A stretch of DNA of 15,183 nucleotides from Candidatus Rifleibacteriota bacterium (GTDB taxonomy: Bacteria > UBP17 > UBA6191 > JACPRK01): the NCBI GenBank assembly GCA_016213865.1, contig JACQZL010000359.1:1-15183 (forward strand), in the 5' to 3' direction. Positions 1-8,820 of this stretch are shown here, piece by piece. The position numbers and the translations under genes were made by a program. Position 1 is the first letter of the stretch. Each line of letters begins with the position of its first letter. Below the pieces are notes generated by a model. That model had not been told where the DNA came from and made no database searches. It saw nothing but the letters and a program-made list of their open reading frames with translations.

Positions 1-2
1 GG

Positions 3-1286
<1,284 letters not shown>

Positions 1287-1304
1287 GCGGGCTGCGGCCG
1301 GCTG

Positions 1305-2396
1305 CTACTTCAGCATCCGGATGATGCCGGCGATGTCGACGGTCTCCATCGCAACTCCGGCTTCCTGCGCGGCGACCGGGAGCTGCTTCGCGACGGCGCT
1401 GGTCACGTCCTCGACGTAAGTCTTGCCCCCGCGGGTCTTGATCGCCGCAAGGCCCTGCACGCCGTCCACTCCCGTGCCGCTGATGAGGACGCCCCGGCAC
1501 CTCTCTCGGTAGATCACGGCTGCCGACTCCATGAACACGTCGATCGAGGGCGTGTAAATCTTGTCGGTCGTGTTCTCGATCCCGCGGAAGAAGACCTTGG
1601 CCCCTTCCTCGACCAGGATGATGTTGGTTCGGCCGCCCGGGCAGATGTAGACCTTGCCCATCTCGACCGTCATGTCCTCCGCGACCTCGAGGACGGGTGT
1701 GGAGGCCTGGCGGGCCAACTCGGCCGCGAACTGCGACACGAAGAAGGGGGGCAGGGGCAGCACCAGCACGATCGTCGACGTCAGGTCGCTTCTGAGATAC
1801 GGGATGACCTTTCGCAGCGTCTGGATCGCGCCGGACGAGCCGCCGAAGATGGTCAGCGCCAGCGCGGAGATGTGGTCCCGGCGCACGGGGGCCTTGGCTG
1901 GCTGCGCCGCGGTGGGTTGGGCGGCACCCGGCGCGGGTAGCGGAAGCGGAGGGCCTTCCCTGAGCGCCGCCGGGCCGCCGGGGGCCTCGGGCCGGTTCAG
2001 GACCCCGTAGGCCACGCGGATCTTGCTGATGATCTCGTCCGAGAGCTGCTCGATGTTCAGGGTCTGGGGAGGCTTGCTGATGAAGTCGATGGCGCCCAGG
2101 CTGATGGCATCGAGCGTGATCTGGGCGTTCTCCTTGGCCAGGGACGAGATGACGAGGAAGGCCGCCTGCAGGTTGCGGGCCTTCGCCTCGCGCAACACCT
2201 GAAGGCCGTCCATGACCGGCATGTTGAGGTCGAGGGCGACGACGTCGGGCCGGAGCTCGCGGATCTTGTCGAGCGCTTCGATGCCGTTGTCTGCGCCGCC
2301 AACGATCTGGATATCACCGGCCTTCTGCATGATCGAGCTGAGGAGATTGCGCATCAGGCGCGAGTCATCGACGACCAGGACCTTGATAGTGCTCAT
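1305..2396 (-). CDS. cheB: CheB-type response regulator with degenerate methylesterase site
   Basis: Receiver domain fused to a CheB methylesterase domain (363 aa). CheB normally removes methyl esters from chemoreceptor glutamates to reset sensitivity. The receiver (about 1-125) has the acidic pair D10/D11, phosphoacceptor D56 in LDLNMPVMDG, S84/S85 and K108. A Pro/Ala-rich linker (about 135-170) leads to the esterase domain, with serine S187 in FGGSSGA and D311 in SGTGVDG. The third member of the triad, the histidine of the usual QHMPP motif, is replaced: the aligned stretch reads LPLPP, with P214 in its place. It may be inactive as an esterase or act as a phospho-switched binding protein. 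The start chosen is the ATG at 2396, which has GGAG 11 nt upstream and begins exactly at receiver strand 1; a longer frame runs to 2447. No cheR is in the window. A candidate promoter lies at 2480-2508. Confidence 0.9.
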   Translation of the reverse strand: MSTIKVLVVDDSRLMRNLLSSIMQKAGDIQIVGGADNGIEALDKIRELRPDVVALDLNMPVMDGLQVLREAKARNLQAAFLVISSLAKENAQITLDAISLGAIDFISKPPQTLNIEQLSDEIISKIRVAYGVLNRPEAPGGPAALREGPPLPLPAPGAAQPTAAQPAKAPVRRDHISALALTIFGGSSGAIQTLRKVIPYLRSDLTSTIVLVLPLPPFFVSQFAAELARQASTPVLEVAEDMTVEMGKVYICPGGRTNIILVEEGAKVFFRGIENTTDKIYTPSIDVFMESAAVIYRERCRGVLISGTGVDGVQGLAAIKTRGGKTYVEDVTSAVAKQLPVAAQEAGVAMETVDIAGIIRMLK

Positions 2397-2479
2397 CCGA
2401 TATCGTTCTCCGTGCGGGGGAGGTGCATGACCGGCGACAAGCCGCAAGCGGTGCTCACCAAGAGGGGCTACCGGCTTGG

Positions 2480-2508
2480 ATCTTAATACGCCGGTGCTGG
2501 AACGACAA
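2480..2508 (-). promoter_or_regulatory. Candidate sigma70-like promoter for the CheB gene
   Basis: Read on the minus strand: TTGTCG (2503-2508), a 17-nt spacer, then TAAGAT (2480-2485). Each hexamer matches the consensus at four of six positions. It would give a 5' leader of roughly 75-80 nt before the ATG at 2396. The matches are weak and there is no independent support. Confidence 0.35.
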
Positions 2509-2665
2509 ATCGCAAAGCGTCGTCGGGTTGCATGTTACGGCGACTCTGACCGCCGGTTCGTGGCCGGAGCACTCTGCACGACTGAGGGCGGGGCATCACG
2601 GGTGCGCGCGCAGGACCCGAGGAGCCGCATGACTGGGTGCGTGGTCCAAGGAGTTGTAGCGCGGG

Positions 2666-2688
2666 CCCCCTTCGACAGGCTCAGGACA
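2666..2688. repeat. Short dispersed repeat containing CTTCGACAGGCTCAGGACA
   Basis: This roughly 20-bp word closely resembles a repeat found many times between genes in diverse environmental bacterial genomes, where spurious translations read LSLSKG or PEPVEG. Both of those peptides can be read across it here. One copy is present in the window. Its nature as a dispersed repeat is recalled knowledge and cannot be shown from a single copy. Confidence 0.55.
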
Positions 2689-2959
2689 TGCTTGTGGCCC
2701 GCTACCGTCGAGTCGCCGCTCCACAAGCCGGGGACAAGCCCCAGCGCTACTCGACTCCGGGGGCCAGTTGTGGCTGCTAACCCACGAACCGCGCGCGCAC
2801 CCGATCTCGCCGTCCCCGATCGTTTCGCCCTTCGTGGCCTGGTGTCTTGGTGGGTCGCTACTGGCCGTTGCCGTGGCCCTCACCACCCGCTGACCGTCAC
2901 GACGAACGCCGCCCACGCGTGCGAGCCTGCTCCCTGGTCCGCCTGGCGCTCGGCCGCCT

Positions 2960-3643
2960 TCACGCGTCCGCGCTGTCCGGAGGCAAGGGACAAGACATCT
3001 CGGCGTCGGGGGCGTCGACCTCCCTGCGGATCCACCGCACATAGGGAATGAACGTGAGGATAGCCGCGAGCACCAGAATCACCAGCGGCAAGACGGCCAC
3101 CGACAGGACCATCCGGGCGGGCGGTGGGCCCAGGCCGAGCCAGAGGGGACTCGTACTCAGCAAGGTGCGGCCCGCACTCGAACACGGGCGGCAACTGAAC
3201 TGCACCCTTATCGGCTGCCCCAGCTCGAGCTCGTAGACGGGGTGCCCGACCATGTAGCTGAGTCGAAAGACATCCTCGTAGGCCGACAGAGCGACGGTCT
3301 CCGGCTTCTGGTTCTCGCAGGAGGCGTGCCAGGGATAGGTGGTCAGACGCATCGGAGTCCACGACCCCTGGCTCGTTGTCGTGCCTGCCTCGAGGGAGAA
3401 CGGAGTCCTCAGGCTGCCGGGCAGGCGCTGGGCCGCAGCCCGGCTCACTGCCAGGTAGAGGGTGTGCTTGCCCGACGGCAGGCAGAGCTCCGTGGCCCCG
3501 GCGACCTTGATGGGGAGCAGATGCTCCGGGAGGCGCTGCCATCCCAGCAGGAAGAACGCTGGAGCGAGGATGGCACCGAAAAAGGGGGCGCACCGGAAGA
3601 CCACCTGGAGCCTGACGGCGAGCGGAAGAGGACTACGTTTCAC
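2960..3643 (-). CDS. Two-helix membrane protein of unknown function, downstream of CpaE/TadZ
   Basis: A 227-aa protein not matched to a named family. An N-terminal hydrophobic segment (about residues 14-33) is followed by a basic/polar region. A middle part of roughly 140 residues looks like a beta-rich soluble domain and contains several cysteines (around HASC and SCRPC). A strong second membrane helix lies around 178-200 (SVAVLPLVILVLAAILTF), followed by a basic RWIRREVD and a short acidic tail. Two helices with the loop between them suggest an extracytoplasmic domain. The GTG start at 3643 is supported by GGAGAG 8 nt upstream. It begins 61 nt after the CpaE/TadZ stop on the same strand, so the two are probably co-transcribed. 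A role in pilus assembly or envelope anchoring is inference from position only. Confidence 0.8.
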   Translation of the reverse strand: MKRSPLPLAVRLQVVFRCAPFFGAILAPAFFLLGWQRLPEHLLPIKVAGATELCLPSGKHTLYLAVSRAAAQRLPGSLRTPFSLEAGTTTSQGSWTPMRLTTYPWHASCENQKPETVALSAYEDVFRLSYMVGHPVYELELGQPIRVQFSCRPCSSAGRTLLSTSPLWLGLGPPPARMVLSVAVLPLVILVLAAILTFIPYVRWIRREVDAPDAEMSCPLPPDSADA

Positions 3644-3704
3644 GGTTCAATCTCTCCAGTCGTGGATTGGGGTGAGGGGCCGCTGGCCCACGACCAGCAC
3701 GAGC

Positions 3705-4953
3705 CTATGGAATCTGGGCTTCCGAGCCGTCCCCGACGAGGACGCGTACCGCCGTCTGCAGCCGGCCCCAGAAGCCTCGCTGGGGTTGGCACAGCTCCGG
3801 CTTTCCTCGCAGGGCCCGCCGCACGAGCTGTTCGACGAACAGGGCCAGCTCGTCCGGCTCCCGTTCCAGCAGGCAGGGAAGGCCGCTCTTGATGGCCCTC
3901 GCCACGGCCGAAGGACTGACGGGGACCGGGAGAAGGTCTCCGAGGTGAAGCTGCCGACTCGCCACCCAGGCCCGCGGGTCGAACGACTTGTCGCGGATGA
4001 CCTGCGAAAGGAGCAAGAGCGTCTTGTCCTGAGGGAACTTCGCCGCCTGCACCATCTTGCAGATCTTCTCGAGCGCCCAGATGCTGGCGCGATCACTGTT
4101 CGACAACATGAAGAGCAGCTCACTGTGCTCGAGGGCCGTGGCGGTGTGAGGCAGGAGGAAGGTCCCGGGTGTCAGGTCCAGGACGATGTACTGGTAGCGC
4201 CCCGTGGCCGTCTCCAGCACCGACTGCAGCGGAGTGGTGGCCTCGGGATTGCCCAGGAGCCCGCTCATGACGTCCACCGCGGGGCCGAGGAAGGGCAAGA
4301 TGTCCAGGTTGAGCGCACCTTCCAGACCTCGCTCTTTCATGAACTCCGGAGGAGGGGAGAACGTCAGCAGCCCGCGCTCGAGGATTTCGTGAGAGCTCTC
4401 GGGATGGTCCGCGAGTTTGCTCAAGAGCTTCAAGAACGGCTTTCTCCTGTAACTGAGAAAGTCCCCGTGGAAGTGCATGAGCAGGTCGCCTTGCGTGAAA
4501 TCGAAATCGATCAGCAGGGTCCGATTGCCCAGACCGGCCAGCTCGAGGGCCACGTTGACGGCGAGCGTGGTGGAACCGGCACTTGCCTTGGACCCGAGGA
4601 AGCTCCACACCGAGGCGAACCCTGCAACGCGCGAGCCTCCATCGTCGCCGCCAAGGCGGTGGAGCTCGCGGATCGCCTGCGGAAGATCGCTGGCCTTGGT
4701 GCTGAGCTTGTCGAGGAACCTGCGCACACCTGCCGCCGTGCATCGATCCACGATGTCCTTGCAGACCGGTTGCGACGTCAGGATCGCAATCCGGACCTGC
4801 GGAAACGAAGCCCCGATGCGTGCGGCCGCTTCCAGACCGTCCAGCACGGGCATGTTGATGTCGAGAAAGACGACGTCGGGCTGCAGCCGGTTTACCAGCC
4901 GGAGCGCCTCGATGCCGGTGAGACCCGACGACCACAACTCGAATGGGTGCCAT
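3705..4953 (-). CDS. CpaE/TadZ-like receiver plus MinD-type ATPase; start region appears deleted and frameshifted
   Basis: CpaE/TadZ proteins place the Tad/Flp pilus machine at the cell pole and combine an (often atypical) receiver domain with a MinD/ParA-like ATPase. Residues are counted here from the frame's first possible codon at 5051. The receiver has phosphoacceptor D64 in FLDINMPVLDG, T92 and K115 in RFLDK, but its first strand, acidic pair and first helix are absent from this frame. The ATPase has a deviant P-loop GSKASAGSTT (153-162), LLIDFDFTQGD (179-189) and YIVLDLTPG (288-296). The C-terminus is complete. An ATG at 4953 with AAGGAG 8 nt upstream encodes MAPIRVVVV, a typical receiver strand 1, but in another frame, which meets the homologous frame near 4925. 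The in-frame alternatives GTG 4979 and GTG 5051 lack good ribosome sites, and 5051 lies upstream of the promoter. It is either a damaged gene or an assembly gap of about 75 nt. It leads the two-gene unit with the membrane protein gene. Confidence 0.82.
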
Positions 4954-4961
4954 CTCGGGCT

Positions 4962-4967
4962 CTCCTT
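4962..4967 (-). promoter_or_regulatory. Strong Shine-Dalgarno deciding the CpaE/TadZ start
   Basis: AAGGAG on the minus strand with exactly 8 nt to the ATG at 4953. It is the best ribosome site in the region and points to an ATG whose frame encodes only the first receiver strand before departing from the CpaE/TadZ frame. It is the main evidence that the gene has lost an internal segment. Confidence 0.65.
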
Positions 4968-4992
4968 CTCTGCGCGCACCGACCTCGAGTAG

Positions 4993-5021
4993 CTACTAGC
5001 ATGCTCCCTGGACCGTGTCAA
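4993..5021 (-). promoter_or_regulatory. Sigma70-like promoter with extended -10 for the CpaE/TadZ unit
   Basis: Minus strand: a perfect TTGACA (5016-5021), a 17-nt spacer, then TGC-TAGTAG (-10 hexamer 4993-4998 with a TGn extension at 4999-5001). The predicted start point near 4985 gives a leader of about 30 nt to the Shine-Dalgarno and ATG at 4953. The -10 hexamer itself is poor (three of six), but the -35, spacing and extension are ideal. Confidence 0.6.
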
Positions 5022-5076
5022 CGTGACCTCGGGGCTGGGAGCGACGCTCACTCATGGGGGAATCCACGGACCCTTG

Positions 5077-5173
5077 AACCACGAAGACCCGAAAGCCCAA
5101 AGGGCTGCACGAAGAGAAGCGTGATCGAATGAGACCCTTTGCGCCGCTCTTCGTGTCCTTCGTCTTCGTGGTT
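5077..5173. repeat. Palindromic intergenic element (about 97 bp) with 12-bp perfect terminal inverted repeats
   Basis: The left end AACCACGAAGAC (5077-5088) and right end GTCTTCGTGGTT (5162-5173) are perfect inverse copies. Inside them a second pair, ACGAAGAG and CTCTTCGT, extends the potential hairpin. It lies between two divergent genes and has no coding content. Its size and terminal repeats fit a small non-autonomous mobile repeat. CCACGAAGAC-type words are common intergenic repeats in several environmental phyla (recalled, not tested). Confidence 0.7.
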
Positions 5174-5334
5174 TGGTCTCCCCGTGCCTTCGCAGTGATG
5201 CGGCTTCCCATCTGTCTGCATCGCTTCCTCGGGGCTGGGAGGCGGGCACCGCCCCGTCGAGGGAGCTCCAGGTGCTGTAGAATGCCCTCCAGTTCCCGTT
5301 GTGGGGTCGTGTTCAGACAAGTGGGTGACATTTC

Positions 5335-6984
5335 ATGAGGAAGCCGGACGACGCATCTACAGCTCCCAGCGAAGAGGCCCCCAGTTCGAAACGAAGCGGG
5401 AGCTTTCGAGCTTTCGTGCCCAGGGTGGAGTCCCCGATCGCAGCCAGGGGGCGCGCGACGGCGGCCGCCCCGGGCTCCGAAGGACTCTCGAATCCTCCGG
5501 GTCAACCCGAACTCCCCCCACCCTTGCCCTCCCCCGGAGGGGGAGGGGGGCAGCCCGAGCAACGCGAGGGCAGTGGGGCGGGCGTCTCGCCCGTCCCGGC
5601 CCGGCGCCAGCCGGGGCAGCCGGGTCCCACGGTTCCCGCGGCCACGGCGGCGCCCACGGTTTCTGACAGCCCGACAAGAGACCCCCTGGAAGAGCGCATC
5701 CTGGCGGTTCTTCGAGAGACCGTCTTTGCCCACGCGCGCCAGAGCACACGCGAGGACGACCTCGGCAAACCGAGGGACGAAGCTCAGGAGGCTGCCGTCT
5801 ACCGAGACGTCATCGCGACCGCCCTGCGCCGCATGCGCTCCGATGACGAACGATTCGCCGATCGTTCGGACTTCCCCGAGGTCCTCCGGAAGATGCAGGG
5901 CGATTCGGAACCGATCCTCCAGGCGGTACTTGCCGAAACTGTCGGGTACGGACCGTTGTCCTCTCTGATGCAGGACCGGGCGGTGCGCGAGATCATGGTC
6001 AACGGCCCCGACCAGATCGTGGTCGAGCGCGGGGGCGACCTCGAGCTGACGGGTCTTCGATTCCGCTCTGAAGGGCACCTCCTGCACGTGGTCGACAAGA
6101 TCCTCCTTCCGCGAGGAAAACAGGTGAATCTCGCCCACCCGATGGCCGACGCTCGGCTGGATGACGGCTCCAGGCTCAATGTCGTCCTCCCGCCCCTGAG
6201 CCTGGTGGGACCGGCCGTGACGATCCGCAGGTTCCCGAAGGACCCTCCGTCTCTCGAGAGCCTCGCCGAGCGCGGGACCATGAGCAGCCAGATGTGCCGC
6301 TTTCTGACCCTCTGCGTCCTGGGGAGGATGAACATTGGCGTCTGCGGAGGGACCAGCTCGGGCAAGACGACCCTTCTCAATGCGCTCGGCCAATGCGTTC
6401 CCGGTCACGAACGTATCGTCACCATCGAGGACACGGCCGAATTGCAGATCAAGAACCAATACTGGTTGCCGCTGGAGGCCCGGACGCCGAACCACGAGGG
6501 CAAGGGCGAGATCTCGATCCGAGATCTGCTGCGCAATGCCCTTCGCATGCGGCCCGACCGGATCATCGTCGGCGAGTGCCGCGGCGCGGAGGTCCTCGAC
6601 ATGCTGCAGGCCATGAACACGGGCCACGACGGCAGCATGACCACCCTTCACGCGAACAGCCCGCGAGACGCGGTCGCGAGGCTCGAGATGATGACCCTGA
6701 TGGCAGGGGTGGTGCTGCCCATCGAGGCCATCGATCGGCAGATTGCGGCCAGCATCCAGCTCATCGTGCATCAGGAACGGCTCGCAGGCGGTGTGCGCCG
6801 GGTCACCCAGATCACGGAGGTCGAGGGGTTCGCCGAGAAGAACGTCGTCCTCACGGACGTGTACAAGTACCGTGTCGATCCGAGCGGCGGCGGCAGGTCG
6901 GAGGCGACCGGCGTGAGGCCCAAGTTGGAAGAGCGGCTGCTCAAGCGCGGACTCAGGCTGCCAGGCGACCTGTTCGAGCGGTGA
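5335..6984 (+). CDS. cpaF: CpaF/TadA-type secretion ATPase of a Tad/Flp pilus
   Basis: Hexameric ATPase of the type II/IV secretion superfamily that powers Tad pilus extension and retraction from the cytoplasmic face of the inner membrane. In 549 aa the conserved region starts near residue 115 ([12 protein letters not shown]). It then shows [11 protein letters not shown], Walker [12 protein letters not shown] (338-348), an Asp box IEDTAELQ (364-371), Walker [12 protein letters not shown] (409-419) and a His box [18 protein letters not shown] (429-446). All key residues are intact. The first 110 residues are a disordered Pro/Gly/Ala-rich extension, part of which is encoded by palindromic repeat DNA (see 5527-5597). 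The ATG at 5335 has GGTGA 6 nt upstream. It is divergent from the CpaE/TadZ unit, but the usual partners tadB and tadC do not follow. The next gene is convergent, so this is a dispersed piece of a Tad system. Confidence 0.95.
   Translation: MRKPDDASTAPSEEAPSSKRSGSFRAFVPRVESPIAARGRATAAAPGSEGLSNPPGQPELPPPLPSPGGGGGQPEQREGSGAGVSPVPARRQPGQPGPTVPAATAAPTVSDSPTRDPLEERILAVLRETVFAHARQSTREDDLGKPRDEAQEAAVYRDVIATALRRMRSDDERFADRSDFPEVLRKMQGDSEPILQAVLAETVGYGPLSSLMQDRAVREIMVNGPDQIVVERGGDLELTGLRFRSEGHLLHVVDKILLPRGKQVNLAHPMADARLDDGSRLNVVLPPLSLVGPAVTIRRFPKDPPSLESLAERGTMSSQMCRFLTLCVLGRMNIGVCGGTSSGKTTLLNALGQCVPGHERIVTIEDTAELQIKNQYWLPLEARTPNHEGKGEISIRDLLRNALRMRPDRIIVGECRGAEVLDMLQAMNTGHDGSMTTLHANSPRDAVARLEMMTLMAGVVLPIEAIDRQIAASIQLIVHQERLAGGVRRVTQITEVEGFAEKNVVLTDVYKYRVDPSGGGRSEATGVRPKLEERLLKRGLRLPGDLFER
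5527..5597. repeat. GC-rich palindromic repeat pair inside the CpaF N-terminal linker
   Basis: Two hairpins lie close together. The first is CCCTCCCCC (5527-5535), a 3-nt loop, and its exact complement (5539-5547), followed by a G-run. The second is a near-palindrome GGGCGGGCG...CGCCCGTCCC (5576-5597). Both resemble intergenic palindromes of GC-rich genomes yet are translated in frame as the linker with [16 protein letters not shown]. The G-runs could also form a G-quadruplex on the coding strand. Confidence 0.6.
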
Positions 6985-7030
6985 GCGCTCCCGGAACGTC
7001 ACCGCATGGCAGGCAGGGGCCGACCCCGGG

Positions 7031-7121
7031 GATTTTCGATTTCAGATTTTCGATTTTCGATCTCGGGAGCTCCTGGCTGCCCCTGGGCAATCGGAAATCC
7101 GAAATCGCAAATCGAAAATGG
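7031..7121. repeat. AT-rich inverted repeat between convergent CpaF and kinase genes
   Basis: The left arm, built from ATTTTCGATTTCAGATTTTC-type units (about 7031-7061), and the right arm, built from TCGGAAATCCGAAATCG and AAATCGAAAAT units (about 7091-7121), pair over about 30 bp with a few mismatches and a loop of about 30 nt. The composition contrasts sharply with the GC-rich flanks. It sits in the 150-bp gap between two convergent stops, so it may act as a two-way transcription barrier. It also looks like a dispersed intergenic repeat. Confidence 0.65.
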
Positions 7122-7134
7122 CTCGGGCTGGCTC

Positions 7135-8820
7135 TCACGCGGTCGGCGCGGATGGCGGGACGCCGCGCAGTCGCTCGTAACTCTCCTTGTCAGCCGGCAA
7201 GGTGAACGTGAACGAAGAGCCGCGGCCGTCGGGTCCGGGCTCTGCCCGGATCGTCCCTCGGTGCGCCCGGACGACGAGCCCGCAGAAGTAGAGGCCCAGC
7301 CCCTTGTCGTACGACCCGAGAGTCCTGGTCAACTGGAGCTCGGGCGTGAAGAGCAGCGGGGCCACTTCGGGCGGAACACCCTTGCCCGTGTCCTCGACCC
7401 CGAGCTGGACCATCCGAGGCTCACCGTCCGATCCGTCGAGGACCTTTCCGAAAATCCGGACATGGCCTTCGGTTGTGAAACGGATCGCATTGGCGACGAG
7501 GTTCTGGAAGACCCGCCTCAGCAGAGCTGCGTCGGCGTGGACAGCCGGGAGTTGCTCGACGATCAGCTCCAGGCCTTTCTTGCGCGCCTGGAACTCGAAC
7601 GGCGCGACGGCATCGTGGACCACGGTCCGCAGGTCTCCCACCGTGGTTGCCGCCAGCGGGACCTCGTCCCGCTCGAGACCCGGCTGCTCCATCAAGCCCA
7701 AGAGCATCTGCTTGAGCTCCCCGCCAATCCTCAGGAGGGGCTCCATGTAGGACCGCAGCGTCTCGGCCTGGGCGACCTTCTCCAGGTCATCCCGAAGCAA
7801 CCCCACATAGCCGGTGAGCGTCATGGCGACGTTCTTTGCATCGTGTACTCCGGCGCCAACGAGCACCTCTCGCAGTCGGCTCTTCCGGGTCTCCATCTGT
7901 CGATTCCGCTCGTTCGCCCAGGCGATCGAGGCCAGCCTCGAATACTCACGGGCAAACAGGTCGAGCAATGCTGCCTGGGCGGGGTCGAAGTCCCCTCTCC
8001 TGTCGAAGCGGAAGACGCCGAGCGTTGCGAAGGTCTCACCCGCGGTCTCGAGCTTTCGGGTCCACGCGCGGACCGCTCCACCTGTCGGAGACGTGTTGGC
8101 GGCCACGGCAAAGGGCAGCAGTTCCACGGGCCTGTCTCCTTCGACCGCCAGACCCATCTCCTCGAGAAGACTGGAGCGGTGGTCGAGCCACTCCCCGACT
8201 TGTCCGACCAGCAGCCGATCCGGCAGCTCGAAAGCCAGGGCAGCGGCATCGAACCGGACGATCCGGGCCAGCAACTCCAGCGAGCGCTGGAGCAGTTCCG
8301 GGAGGCTGCCGGCATGACCGTCCAGCTCGGAGATCCGGGCCCTCAGGGTCGTCTCTCGAAGCAGGTCGTCCCACTTGGCCGCGACCATTGCCTTCACGTC
8401 CTCCTGCGCGGCCTCGCTCGTGTCCGGAACGTCCGCCGCAACGCCCGACGCGGCCCCGGTGGTGAGCACCGCGCCGACGCCGGCCACCATGTCAGCGAAA
8501 CCCTCTCCCTTCACGAAGAAGCCGTCGGCTCCGCACAGCTCACCCCAGAAGCGGTCCAAGGGCTCCTTCAGCCCCGTCAAGAGGAAGATCTTCGTCTCGG
8601 GAAGCTCGCCGGTGAGTTTCAGAAAGCGGCACAGATGATAGCCGGTGAGCTCCGGCATCACGACGTCCGAGACGATCACCTCGGGCATGTACAGAAGGGC
8701 CTTCTTCAACCCGTCGAGTCCGTTCACCGCCTCGACGAGCTGTCGGCCCGGTCCCCGGAGGGCGGCCACGGCTGCGGCTCTCTCCGTCTCCACGTCGTCA
8801 ACTACGAGGATTCTCGCCAT
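7135..8820 (-). CDS. Receiver-GAF-like-histidine kinase hybrid sensor
   Basis: A 561-aa cytoplasmic protein with no membrane segment. The order is: receiver (1-120; D8/D9, phosphoacceptor D52 in VSDVVMPELTG, T82, K104); a helical linker; a GAF-like sensory region (about 175-305); a dimerisation/phosphotransfer helix with H326 in VHDAKN; and an HATPase domain with N box QNLVANAIRF (439-448), G1 EDTGKG (476-481) and G2 DKGLGL (505-510). All catalytic residues are present. The N-terminal receiver could take phosphate from the neighbouring CheA and gate this kinase; that is inference. The ATG at 8820 has a perfect AGGAGG 8 nt upstream, itself inside the CheA gene. The two genes overlap by 23 bp, which indicates an operon with translational coupling. 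It is the last gene of the operon, ending opposite CpaF. Confidence 0.92.
   Translation of the reverse strand: MARILVVDDVETERAAAVAALRGPGRQLVEAVNGLDGLKKALLYMPEVIVSDVVMPELTGYHLCRFLKLTGELPETKIFLLTGLKEPLDRFWGELCGADGFFVKGEGFADMVAGVGAVLTTGAASGVAADVPDTSEAAQEDVKAMVAAKWDDLLRETTLRARISELDGHAGSLPELLQRSLELLARIVRFDAAALAFELPDRLLVGQVGEWLDHRSSLLEEMGLAVEGDRPVELLPFAVAANTSPTGGAVRAWTRKLETAGETFATLGVFRFDRRGDFDPAQAALLDLFAREYSRLASIAWANERNRQMETRKSRLREVLVGAGVHDAKNVAMTLTGYVGLLRDDLEKVAQAETLRSYMEPLLRIGGELKQMLLGLMEQPGLERDEVPLAATTVGDLRTVVHDAVAPFEFQARKKGLELIVEQLPAVHADAALLRRVFQNLVANAIRFTTEGHVRIFGKVLDGSDGEPRMVQLGVEDTGKGVPPEVAPLLFTPELQLTRTLGSYDKGLGLYFCGLVVRAHRGTIRAEPGPDGRGSSFTFTLPADKESYERLRGVPPSAPTA

Larger units (their letters stand above)
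2397..2959. other. Gene-free intergenic stretch (563 bp) with repeat debris
   Basis: No convincing gene. Open frames on both strands have Arg/Ser/Pro-rich translations without domain-like character. The stretch contains a candidate promoter for CheB, a short dispersed repeat at 2666-2688, and around 2820-2860 a degraded match to the CTTCGTG-rich repeat that is seen in better shape at 5077-5173. It probably represents decayed intergenic sequence and repeat insertions. Confidence 0.6.
4954..5334. other. Divergent intergenic region between CpaE/TadZ and CpaF genes
   Basis: About 380 bp without a convincing gene. It carries the minus-strand promoter at 4993-5021 and a palindromic repeat at 5077-5173. 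Nearer CpaF there is only a weak candidate -10 (TAGAAT, 5278-5283) with no matching -35. Open frames across it on either strand give low-complexity or repeat-derived peptides. Confidence 0.6.

Noticed and set aside
2476..3051. Plus-strand open frame of 191 codons in the gene-free stretch
   Set aside because: Low-complexity Arg/Pro/Ser/Thr content, crosses a dispersed repeat and runs antisense into the membrane protein gene. No ribosome site of note.
4120..4953. A 277-codon protein from the well-supported ATG at 4953
   Set aside because: After the first nine residues the translation is Arg/Ala/His-rich and lacks any domain, while the other frame carries the conserved CpaE/TadZ sequence.
4954..5051. 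GTG at 5051 as the CpaE/TadZ start
   Set aside because: It lies upstream of the likely promoter at 4993-5021, has no Shine-Dalgarno, and the added residues show no similarity to a receiver domain.
3462..5132. Plus-strand open frame of 556 codons
   Set aside because: Antisense to CpaE/TadZ and the membrane protein gene, both with clear protein features.
5278..5283. TAGAAT as a CpaF promoter -10
   Set aside because: Good hexamer but no acceptable -35 at the proper distance and no TGn extension.
4996..7002. Long minus-strand open frame (668 codons) over CpaF
   Set aside because: Antisense to CpaF, whose motifs are complete. The peptide has no domain character.
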